Virus record (IMG/VR): IMGVR_UViG_3300042868_007840
Location: 1 to 25,815 of that record
Strand: one strand, 5' to 3'
Length of the DNA stretch: 25,815 bases
DNA from: a virus
In this document: piece after piece, positions 19,239 through 25,815 of the stretch
Layout: each line of letters starts with the position of its first letter
Numbering within the stretch: the first letter of the stretch is position 1
Notes under the pieces: generated by a model
Database searches by the model: none
What the model was told of the DNA's origin: nothing
Seen by the model: only the letters and a program-made list of their open reading frames with translations
Position numbers and translations under genes: made by a program

Positions 19239-19582
19239 GGTGTCGAGTCGGCTATGATGGTGATCGTCCCGACCATGTAATCCTGCACACTTGGCGAGGC
19301 CGCACTGCTGGTCGTTTCAACCGCCCAGGAATGGACGCCAGCGGAAAGGGTGAGGCGGGAGATTGGGTTTACGTAAAACTCCCATGCGTTCGCGTCGGTG
19401 ATGGTGATTTGCGACGCTGCACTGGTCAGCGTCAGTGACTCAGCGCCGGTGAGTTTGAACGTCATCTTCACGGACGCGAGGCTGTCATCGAACGTTGTGC
19501 CGTCCGATGACAGAGATGCGGTCAGACCGTCCCATGTCTTGTCAGTTTTTGCTTCGGGGAGAGTGAAGAATGCAGGTGTCAT
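19235..19582 (-). CDS. Beta-rich small tail-associated protein
   Basis: The 115-residue protein starts MTPAFFTLPEAKTDKTWDGL. Its alternation of hydrophobic and polar residues (KMTFKLTGAESLTLTSAASQ and later SWAVETTSSAASPSVQDYMV) suggests an all-beta, immunoglobulin-like or BppU-like domain of the kind that links receptor-binding proteins to the tail tip. It lies between two adhesin-like genes and is ATGA-coupled to the next. Family not certain. Confidence 0.6.
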   Translation of the reverse strand: MTPAFFTLPEAKTDKTWDGLTASLSSDGTTFDDSLASVKMTFKLTGAESLTLTSAASQITITDANAWEFYVNPISRLTLSAGVHSWAVETTSSAASPSVQDYMVGTITIIADSTP

Positions 19583-19585
19583 GCG

Positions 19586-20455
19586 TTAGGTGCTAAAAAA
19601 CAGAGTAACTAAGGTTTTGGAGTATCCCGATGAACCGGTTAAGGTCAGCGTTCCGCCGCCGGTTTGCATGGTGTCCAGCCCATCCTCAGGGTCAGATGTG
19701 AGCTTCTGCACGATTTCTCCGTTGTGGATTATATCCTCAAACCCGTCCGATGATACGATGGCTGCCCGTCCCGGACCCGCTGTTCCTTTTGCGCAAAATC
19801 CGTAGACGTTTTGAGCAGCCGCAAAGTTTGCGCCCTCAAAATTATCACCCGAATAGCTTGTTCCGCTGATCCGGTAGCATTTTGCGGGGTTGACTCCTGC
19901 GGTTGTGCCTACGCTCGTCGCGGCTGGCGTGATGCCCGTGCAAGTCCCGTTCGCCAAGCTAATGTTGAGAGTTGAATCGTTGTAGCGTGCAACCGTTCGG
20001 GTCAGTGTGATTGCCGTTGTCGATCCGCCGACCGTGTAGAGCGAGGCAATCGCTGAAACGGCACCAAGCGCGGTTCGCACTTTTTGCGCCCATGCCGATG
20101 CGGTGTCGGTGTTGAGAACCGCAACGGAAACGGTCAGCGGGCTTCCAACGATGTCGTCACCGGTAACTACGACGGTCGCGTTTCCGCTCGCCGTAATCGT
20201 TCCCGCAGCGGTCGCGGTTTCAACCTGATTGACGCCCGCGCCGGTGATCGTTGCCGTAATTGCCTCAAGGTCAATTTCGACATCGTGGCCTGTGTCCAAC
20301 TCGATTCCCAGAACAATGGCCTCTGTTGCGCTTGCCAGCGTCGTCACCGTCTGACCCTGCCCGATACTGAGCGTGCCGGTCGTTCCCTCGCTTGTAGGCT
20401 CTGCGTTAGCCTGCAATCCGTAATAGGCGCGGGCGGAATTTGCGGTGATTGCCAT
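19586..20455 (-). CDS. Adhesin-like beta-repeat protein, paralogue-like of its neighbour
   Basis: The 289-residue protein is rich in Thr, Ala, Gly and Val. It has an N-terminal part (AYYGLQANAEPTSEGTTGTL) that resembles the start of the upstream neighbour, an immunoglobulin-like stretch (TATAAGTITASGNATVVVTG), and a C-terminal part with two cysteines and GFEDIIHNGEIVQKL. It is probably a tail-tip or virion surface protein. The spacing of 73 bases from its neighbour and a weak TACAAT box hint at a separate promoter, with a TTGC/GCAA dyad at 20479-20490, but this is faint. Confidence 0.65.
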   Translation of the reverse strand: MAITANSARAYYGLQANAEPTSEGTTGTLSIGQGQTVTTLASATEAIVLGIELDTGHDVEIDLEAITATITGAGVNQVETATAAGTITASGNATVVVTGDDIVGSPLTVSVAVLNTDTASAWAQKVRTALGAVSAIASLYTVGGSTTAITLTRTVARYNDSTLNISLANGTCTGITPAATSVGTTAGVNPAKCYRISGTSYSGDNFEGANFAAAQNVYGFCAKGTAGPGRAAIVSSDGFEDIIHNGEIVQKLTSDPEDGLDTMQTGGGTLTLTGSSGYSKTLVTLFFST

Positions 20456-20528
20456 GGCGTTTTACTATTGTAATCGGGTTGCGTTTGCAAGGATGGATTC
20501 CCGCCTTTGCTTTTGGGTGGTGTCAAAA

Positions 20529-21320
20529 TCAGTCTCTGGCCCGCACGATCACCTTGGCGACGGTGTTGACCGCTGCGCTGGTGATGACGAGGTTTTCAAG
20601 CAGGTCAGTGCGGCCTGGGACGCTCCAAGTCTGGAATCCGTTGGAAACGCTGACCGTGTCCTTGACGATGGTGGTGATGACTGCCGTTACCGATCCGCTG
20701 GTGCAGGTCACTTGGACGCCGTGGATGGCCGAGCAGGTCGGGATGGTATCGCCCAATGCGTCCACGCCGTCGCCGGTGATGACGACTTTGTTGACTCCGC
20801 CGGTCAAGGTGCCGCTTCCGCTGACTGAAGTGTTACTTGCGGCTTCCGTCAGGGTGATTGCGTTGCCGTAGGTGCCAGTATTGGCGGCGGAAATTGTGAC
20901 GACGCCGGCAACCGAAACGGCATTAACAGCGGGATCGTTTAGCTCAATCTTGCTGGCTGCGTTGCTCGCCGTTGCGGTTACGTTGGCTCCGATGGTGATC
21001 TGGGTTGCAGTCGATGCCGACGCTTTGAAGGTGTAGGTGATGGCGTTGACGGTGATCGTTTCGTCTGCAACAGGCGCAGCGGTGAATGTGATTGTCCCGG
21101 TTGCTTGGACTCCCGCCACATCGCCAGTCGCGGTCCCGTTGTCGAGGTTGATCGTCACCGCGTCTCCGCTGCCGTCGAATGCGATGTTGACCTCATAAGC
21201 GACATCGGCAAGCGGCATGGATGCGCGTGTTTGGTTCCCGACGGTCCCGGTGAATCCGGTGCTTGCTTCGGTTTCGGTGGCCACAAGGCCGTAGATTGAT
21301 GCGTGGTTTCGTGAGGCCAT
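20529..21320 (-). CDS. Adhesin-like protein with phage surface-repeat domain
   Basis: The 263-residue protein starts MASRNHASIYGLVATETEAS. Residues about 70-170 (ATGTITFTAAPVADETITVN, then AITYTFKASAS with TQITIGANVTATASNAASKI) match the recurring beta domain of many phage surface and tail proteins, of the form TGTLTLSGNPAAGDTVTIGGVTYTF. It probably contributes to a tail tip or fibre; the exact site is unknown. The start is supported by an A-rich ACAATC leader and a close end of the preceding gene. The next gene shares its overall layout. Confidence 0.7.
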   Translation of the reverse strand: MASRNHASIYGLVATETEASTGFTGTVGNQTRASMPLADVAYEVNIAFDGSGDAVTINLDNGTATGDVAGVQATGTITFTAAPVADETITVNAITYTFKASASTATQITIGANVTATASNAASKIELNDPAVNAVSVAGVVTISAANTGTYGNAITLTEAASNTSVSGSGTLTGGVNKVVITGDGVDALGDTIPTCSAIHGVQVTCTSGSVTAVITTIVKDTVSVSNGFQTWSVPGRTDLLENLVITSAAVNTVAKVIVRARD

Positions 21321-21332
21321 GATTGTAAATGA

Positions 21333-22622
21333 TTATGGTGTAAGCTCGAAAAGATCCTGCTCGACGAGTCCAGCTGGGGGAATTCCGCCAACGTCTGGAT
21401 TAGCATTGCCGACATAAAGCCCATTCCTCCAGTAAAGTTTTTGCTTTAGGGATGGTGCCCATGTCCAAGTCCCTCCAGAAATCAAACTTGAAACGTCGAG
21501 GTAATAGATTGAAAGATTGAGGTTTTTTCCGGTTTGCTCCTTTGGCGTAAAAGCGGCAACAAGACCGTCAATAACTTCAATGTCGAACAATCCAACGTCT
21601 GAATGGATTTCATTAACGCTGTTTCCGGTAACTTCAATATACCCGCGCTTTTCTCCGTCTGCAAGTTCGCCTGATTCCTTTTCCTCGACTTTGATTTGAG
21701 CGCCTGTTTGCCGCTCTGAAATGGTTCGCCACCGGATATAGTCGCCAGCTTCTTCAGCTGGAATGGCGGGCGTCCCGGGCGTCACCACTGTTCCTCCTGC
21801 ATCAGTCACAGGCGGAACCGCTGGAACCGCTGGCGCAAGCGGTTCGATGATCGCCACGCCAGGTGTCTGCTGTTGCAAGACCGTCCGCAAGTCGTGCTTG
21901 TCGAGCGCCACATCGTAACCCTTGTAAACCTCTTGCCGGCCAGCCTCGCTTTCCTCGCCAAGGTTGAGGATCTCAATCAACTGGTTCGGCATCTCGCGGT
22001 TGCCAGTGATCCGCCTTTCGGCAACGGGGCGAGCTGGTGTGCCTCCGTCCGATTTGGTCTTGAGGATGAGAAAGAAGTAGTCGCCTTCTTCCTCGTCGCT
22101 TTCGGGTGACAATCGGATGTGGTGGATGGACTCCTGCGCCTCGTCGAAAGCTTCAACTGTCACATCGCCGTCTTTCGGGAATCCGTCAACGTCGGTCTTA
22201 ACGCGGAGGTAAACCCACGACTCGTTTGCTGGAAGCGGGAGCTTGGGAATTTCAGTTGCCGGGTCAGTTTGCGGGATCGGCGGCTCCATCGAAACGCCAG
22301 CGATGGTCGGGACGATCCAGCCGGTAGTTCCTAGATCGCTCGCCTGCGCGGCGGGGGTGTTACTCTGGTATGAGAGATAGCCAAGCGTGACGCTGACTTG
22401 ATACTCGGCGGGGTCGGAGTCGGGGACTTGGGAAATGGTCGTCCAAAATGGCGGCTTGCTTCCTCCCGCCGGCCCCCGCCCGACATTGGCCGTCGGCATC
22501 CGCGCTTCAAGCTGCCGGATCGCCGTGCGCGTCTCGTTAGCCCACGCCGCGAAGGTCGGATCGGTCGACTTGATGGCGAACGGAATCTTGACCGGGTTGG
22601 ATCCTTTGCGGATTGGCGTCAT
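21333..22622 (-). CDS. Tail-tip or baseplate-like protein
   Basis: The 429-residue protein starts MTPIRKGSNPVKIPFAIKST. It has a helical N-terminus (AWANETRTAIRQLEARMP, about 25-44), a middle with many aspartates and glutamates (SPESDEEEGDYFF), a proline-rich linker (PAVPAVPPVTDAGGTVVTPG) and a C-terminus ending in WRNGLYVGNANPDVGG. The mosaic layout fits a structural protein that joins the tail tube to fibres. No family is recognised. It overlaps its upstream neighbour by ATGA. Confidence 0.6.
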   Translation of the reverse strand: MTPIRKGSNPVKIPFAIKSTDPTFAAWANETRTAIRQLEARMPTANVGRGPAGGSKPPFWTTISQVPDSDPAEYQVSVTLGYLSYQSNTPAAQASDLGTTGWIVPTIAGVSMEPPIPQTDPATEIPKLPLPANESWVYLRVKTDVDGFPKDGDVTVEAFDEAQESIHHIRLSPESDEEEGDYFFLILKTKSDGGTPARPVAERRITGNREMPNQLIEILNLGEESEAGRQEVYKGYDVALDKHDLRTVLQQQTPGVAIIEPLAPAVPAVPPVTDAGGTVVTPGTPAIPAEEAGDYIRWRTISERQTGAQIKVEEKESGELADGEKRGYIEVTGNSVNEIHSDVGLFDIEVIDGLVAAFTPKEQTGKNLNLSIYYLDVSSLISGGTWTWAPSLKQKLYWRNGLYVGNANPDVGGIPPAGLVEQDLFELTP

Positions 22623-23449
22623 GGTTCTTCGTAAAGGAATGTGTCATGCCCGCCCTTTTCGGAGAGCGTCCACTCAAGATCGGTTGTGAACATCTCGCCG
22701 TTCTGCTCCTGGAATGCGCTTGTTAGCATCCAGTCCCGTGTTCCTGCCGCTTCTGGCGGATCGCCTCGTGGCGTCGAGATGTTGCCAAGCTTGTTGAGCT
22801 GCGAGTTCGTCAAGCCATCGGTTCCTTGCGCTGATTCGGTCCATGTGATGACCGGTCGCGAGTAGGTGGTTTCTCCGCGTGCTATGCGTTTGCAGAACTC
22901 GATGGCGTCGCCGGTTAGTGTGATTGGCGCGCTAGATGTATCCTTCGCTGGAGTGAAAAAATCCTCTTCGTCGTAGGTTCCGACTTGGGTAAACTCCTTC
23001 GATGGCCGCAAGTTCCCGTTGATCAGTTCGCCTAGCGCCCACTTGAAAGAATCTGAGAGCGCAGCCCATTTAGAGTGCAAGGAAAGCGGCGCATCCTGAA
23101 GCTGGCCACTCAATCGGTATGTCGGGTCGGGTGCTTCGCCGCTCTCTCCGTAGGATGCTCCCTGCGCCCCGGAAAGCGATACTGATACAATCGTGATGTC
23201 GCCTTCTTCGCTGACAACTTCCGCCTCGACGACTTTTAGAAATGCCCACGAAAAGGAAAGGTCTGGATCAAGCGAGGTTATCGAAGTCCCCTTTGCGAAC
23301 TGGCCGGTGACGTTGCTATTTCCCCACGCGGTGCGTCGGATGGCAAACGAGTGCCGCCCGATGTATCCGCCGTTCTCTTGGCGGGTTGCGGTGAATCCTG
23401 GTTGCGGAACAACGTCGGCAAACCCTAGTCCTTTGATTGTTGCGCTCAT
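22619..23449 (-). CDS. Unknown tail module protein
   Basis: The 276-residue protein starts MSATIKGLGFADVVPQPGFT. It has a mixed beta-rich layout with several glycine/tryptophan turns (AWGNSNVTGQFAKGTS, SKWAALSDSFKWALGELI) and ends in a TLSEKGGHDTFLYEEP tail. It sits between the tape measure and the baseplate-like protein where siphoviruses encode distal tail and minor tail proteins, so such a role is inferred. The ATG overlaps the tape measure stop by ATGA. Confidence 0.6.
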   Translation of the reverse strand: MSATIKGLGFADVVPQPGFTATRQENGGYIGRHSFAIRRTAWGNSNVTGQFAKGTSITSLDPDLSFSWAFLKVVEAEVVSEEGDITIVSVSLSGAQGASYGESGEAPDPTYRLSGQLQDAPLSLHSKWAALSDSFKWALGELINGNLRPSKEFTQVGTYDEEDFFTPAKDTSSAPITLTGDAIEFCKRIARGETTYSRPVITWTESAQGTDGLTNSQLNKLGNISTPRGDPPEAAGTRDWMLTSAFQEQNGEMFTTDLEWTLSEKGGHDTFLYEEP

Positions 23450-24738
23450 CGTGAAAACATTGCTCCTCGCTCTTTGCGTGCTTCAGCGTTTCGGTAAAGC
23501 ATCACCAGAGTCTCTTGAGCGGTTCTGGTCTTTTTTGCCTCTTCCAATAATTGCGTTCCGCCGACTCCGCTTTTTCCTGTTAAGTTTTCTAAAACTTCCA
23601 CGGCTCTCACAATGCTGCCTGATTCGCCTTGGATGGTTTCAGCCATCGACGTTCTAGGCCCCAGTATGCTGTTGATCCCCGCGTTAATGGCAGCGCCCGC
23701 CCCTTGGGTTGCTTTGTCTCCGGTGATGTGTCCTCCGAGTGCGATGTATCCACCGAGTCCGTCACGGATTAATGAAGACGCGCCGATTTTGATAGATGCA
23801 CGGACACCCGCCATAATGGTTTCGCCGATTACTGTGCCCACTGCGGATAGCATTTCATGGTTACCCGCCACGGAATGCTTGATTGCAAGGCCTAGCATCG
23901 CGCCCGCTTTGGAAAACTTTTCCTCAAGCGTCGGAAGGAAATTGTTTGTCGCGTCCAGTGCGGATTTCAGTCCGTCGTTAAATCCAGTGCCGAATGCAAC
24001 TTTGAGGTTATCAACGGCGTCCTTCATGTTCGACACCTTGCCTTTCGTCGTCGTAGAAAGCCGCTCCATCGCGCCCGCCGTTTTGGAGAAGACTCCCTGC
24101 AAAAGCGTCATCGCTTGCGTCTGCGTCAGGATCGGCTTTTCACCTTTTTTCTGTGCCGCTGCCAAAGCTTCAAACTGAATCTTCACCTTGCCGGTCATCA
24201 GCCCCAACTCTTGCAGTCGGCCAATGGATTCGCCCGCGCTGGTTCCGCTGGTGATGGCGTTGAAAAGCCGACCGAAATGCAGTCCGACTTCTTGGATCGG
24301 TTGGCCGGCAATCGCCGCTGCATCCCCAACCATTCGCAATCCCGCGCCCGTCGCAAGCATGTCGCCGCCAAGGGTTTGAAGCAACTTGGAAGTCTCGGAA
24401 AGGTTCGCCACCTCAAACGGAGTGGACGCGGCGAATCGTTTAATTTCTTCCATCCGGTCCTTGGCTTTCGCCGCGCTTCCAAGGAGCGTCTCAAATTGCA
24501 TCGTCAGCGACTCGATGCCTGCTGCCTTGCCGGATGCGTCTTTAATGAATGCCAGTCCCGCGCCAAGAGCAACAGCGCCAGCGGCAGCGGCGGTAAGTGC
24601 AGCGCCAAGCCCGACCGATCCGACCGCGCTTCCAAGCTTGCCAATCACGCCGGCCAACCCGCTAGCCTGCACCTCAACGCCCGCGATAGTTCGCCGGAAT
24701 TGTGTGGCATCAGCCCGGATGTTAATAGTCAGCGCCAT
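23446..24738 (-). CDS. Short tape measure protein
   Basis: The 430-residue protein starts MALTINIRADATQFRRTIAG and is mostly helical with a hydrophobic stretch (AALTAAAAGAVALGAGLAFI, about residues 45-65) and a middle with LTMQFETLLGSAAKAKDRME and later NMKDAVDNLKVAFG, the style of the phage tape measure (TMP) family. It lies directly after the tail chaperone, its invariant position in siphophages. Tape measure length sets tail length; 430 residues is short compared with the lambda protein of about 850, so a short tail is expected. The C-terminal region with EARKERG is charged. Confidence 0.85.
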   Translation of the reverse strand: MALTINIRADATQFRRTIAGVEVQASGLAGVIGKLGSAVGSVGLGAALTAAAAGAVALGAGLAFIKDASGKAAGIESLTMQFETLLGSAAKAKDRMEEIKRFAASTPFEVANLSETSKLLQTLGGDMLATGAGLRMVGDAAAIAGQPIQEVGLHFGRLFNAITSGTSAGESIGRLQELGLMTGKVKIQFEALAAAQKKGEKPILTQTQAMTLLQGVFSKTAGAMERLSTTTKGKVSNMKDAVDNLKVAFGTGFNDGLKSALDATNNFLPTLEEKFSKAGAMLGLAIKHSVAGNHEMLSAVGTVIGETIMAGVRASIKIGASSLIRDGLGGYIALGGHITGDKATQGAGAAINAGINSILGPRTSMAETIQGESGSIVRAVEVLENLTGKSGVGGTQLLEEAKKTRTAQETLVMLYRNAEARKERGAMFSR

Positions 24739-24739
24739 A

Positions 24740-25320
24740 CTAGGTCACAGTGTCAAAGATTGCTCGCGCCCGATCCCGCAGACTTGCGGTCGGCCCTTCC
24801 TGCTTCGCCGCTCCCTTGATCGTGCGAAGTCCTTTCCGGTAGAGCAACGCGTGAAATAGCTCGGCCTTTTGGTCGGGCGGAAGGTCGATGATGTAGGCGA
24901 TTGGCCATCCGTATTCACTGGCGAAAAGGTCGATTTCAAAAGCTTCATCCTCGGGCGGATCTCCACGGTCTAAGGCTTTCCCGGCGAGTCATCGACTGTC
25001 ACCTGTGCCGCCTCGGTTCGCTGGTTCACGGCTCCGATGTATTCCGCAACGGCGGTTAGATCCTCGGCGGAAAGTTCCATGTCGGCGGTCCCGACTTCGC
25101 GGTTGAATCGCGCCTCGTCGTTCACGGCGTCGAAGGCATCGGCGGGCGGCAGGCTGTAGATCGCAGCGAAGGCAACCACAAAAGCGCCCGCCTTCTCGTT
25201 CTCGTCCTCGACGTTGGAAAGCTGCGCCAGGATTCGACCGACGCCGCGCCCGAATGGCCGGAGCTTGGTCTGCTTGCCGCGAATCGTGATCGCCGGCGGT
25301 TCTGCTTGGAATGAGGTCAT
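24740..25320 (-). CDS. Tail assembly chaperone G-T, made by -1 frameshift
   Basis: A 193-residue fusion results if ribosomes read the G frame to AAG at codon 115, slip back one base on GGGAAAG and then read the -1 frame to the TAG at 24740-24742. The 78 extra residues begin ALDRGDPPEDEAFEIDLFAS and include EYGWPIAYIIDLPPDQKAEL, a normal protein composition like the T domain of siphophage chaperones. The -1 frame has no ATG and no useful GTG in this part, so it cannot start on its own. The tape measure ATG follows one base after its stop. Confidence 0.85.
24970..25320 (-). CDS. Tail assembly chaperone G
   Basis: The 116-residue protein starts MTSFQAEPPAITIRGKQTKL. A beta-rich N-terminus with KLRPFGRGVGRILAQLSNVE and a helical middle (EKAGAFVVAFAAIYSLPPAD) fit siphovirus tail chaperones that coat the tape measure during tail assembly. 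The G product ends at the TAG right after the slippery site, as in lambda G. Its ATG lies five bases after the stop of the upstream gene, behind an A-rich leader. Confidence 0.85.
   Translation of the reverse strand: MTSFQAEPPAITIRGKQTKLRPFGRGVGRILAQLSNVEDENEKAGAFVVAFAAIYSLPPADAFDAVNDEARFNREVGTADMELSAEDLTAVAEYIGAVNQRTEAAQVTVDDSPGKP
24976..24982 (-). promoter_or_regulatory. Slippery heptamer GGGAAAG for -1 frameshifting
   Basis: In the G reading frame the codons GGA AAG are preceded by G, giving G GGA AAG, exactly the heptamer used by lambda G/T. It is placed four bases before the G stop codon, and the -1 frame continues for 78 codons. No hairpin directly downstream is obvious; as in lambda, one may not be needed. 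Confidence 0.85.
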
Positions 25321-25324
25321 GTTG

Positions 25325-25815
25325 TTATTTTCGGTAGAGTAGCCGGTCGAGTTGGTTGATTTGGTCTTTCGTCATGTCCGCGCCGACGTATGCAGTCCTC
25401 CCTCGATGCTGAACGGCGGCAAACTGCGGGCCTTTGTCCTTGATGAAATCCACCATTACGCGGTGATTGTCGAAGGCGCACCAAAGGTAAGAGATCAGAG
25501 CATCCGGCAAACGTCGCTCAATCTCGCCAGGTGGAAGCGTCCACAATGCAAAATCCGCCGCTGCCGATTGTGAAAAGCGGAACTTGTATCCGCTCGTCCC
25601 GTAGGCGACTCCGATGATCGGGTGGCCGAGCTGCTCCATCGCTGCCGCCGTTTGCGTGTGGTGCGTCTCAATGAATGGAACCGAAGGCGCGAACAGGTGA
25701 ATCGTTCCCTGCTGAATGTCGCGGACAAGTTCGGCGTAGCGAACGAATGCCGCTTTCATGCGGACAATCGGGCAATCTGGATTCGCTTTCGCGTATTCCT
25801 GATCGTCCCAAACCT
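25325..25815 (-). CDS. Tail module protein, incomplete at right edge
   Basis: The frame stays open to the right edge, so the gene may begin outside the window. The visible part before the internal ATG at 25759 reads VWDDQEYAKANPDCPIVR, after which MKAAFVRYAELVRDIQQGTI follows without a break, so at least 162 residues are present. The rest includes HTQTAAAMEQLGHPIIGVAY and ends DQINQLDRLLYRK. It sits just before the tail chaperone, where siphophages often hold tail completion or tube genes. I do not recognise the family; a start at 25759 (144 residues) is the alternative. Confidence 0.65.
   Translation of the reverse strand, partial: VWDDQEYAKANPDCPIVRMKAAFVRYAELVRDIQQGTIHLFAPSVPFIETHHTQTAAAMEQLGHPIIGVAYGTSGYKFRFSQSAAADFALWTLPPGEIERRLPDALISYLWCAFDNHRVMVDFIKDKGPQFAAVQHRGRTAYVGADMTKDQINQLDRLLYRK

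Noticed and set aside
24745-24966. Minus-strand frame between the chaperone stop and the tape measure
   Set aside because: It is arginine- and serine-rich low-quality sequence in the G phase after the G stop; the -1 phase over the same bases gives the real T domain.

Overview
The window is part of the genome of a tailed double-stranded DNA phage or a closely related prophage. Every convincing gene lies on the minus strand, so the map reads from right to left. A tail assembly chaperone with a lambda-type G/G-T frameshift, followed by a tape measure gene, points to a long non-contractile (siphovirus-like) tail, although direct proof of morphology is absent. The DNA is GC-rich. I see no integrase, repressor, terminase, portal, capsid, tRNA or CRISPR array. 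The host cannot be named from the sequence. Few genes carry Shine-Dalgarno sites, which would suit a lineage that initiates translation largely without them (for example Verrucomicrobiota or Bacteroidota), but this is only inference and three genes do have perfect sites.

Late module (25815 to 16466, read leftwards): an incomplete gene at the right edge, tail chaperone G and its -1 frameshift product G-T, a short tape measure, two tail-tip or baseplate-like unknowns, several repeat-rich and beta-rich tail fibre or adhesin-like proteins, a small acidic-tailed protein, a holin candidate, and an endolysin with a peptidoglycan-binding and an M15 peptidase domain. A strong intrinsic terminator at 16292-16326 closes the module.

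Early module (16271 to 1353, read leftwards): three copies of one promoter architecture (-35 TTGCAY, 16-17 base spacer, -10 TAGNNT, then GTCAACC) stand at 16.25, 12.28 and 2.75 kb. They divide the module into (i) recombination: a RecE-like PD-(D/E)XK exonuclease, a RecT-like annealase, a coiled-coil protein and small regulators; (ii) a run of tiny, overlapping genes, a superfamily 2 helicase, a VRR-NUC nuclease, a DUF3310 protein, a large SNF2 helicase-DNA methyltransferase fusion and a primase-helicase; (iii) small proteins ending with a DnaA-domain-IV-like protein and an SSB-like protein, then a strong terminator at 1353-1386.

Left end (1 to 1352): a 446-base non-coding or nearly non-coding stretch with low-complexity tracts and a diverged 20-base direct repeat is a candidate origin or regulatory region. 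It is followed by an HTH protein, a DUF3102-like protein and two tiny coupled ORFs that run off the window.

The most unusual signals are the CCAACC tract placed directly against the start codon in ten early genes (expanded to a GGTT microsatellite in one), the shared promoter/operator set, and the frameshift site.
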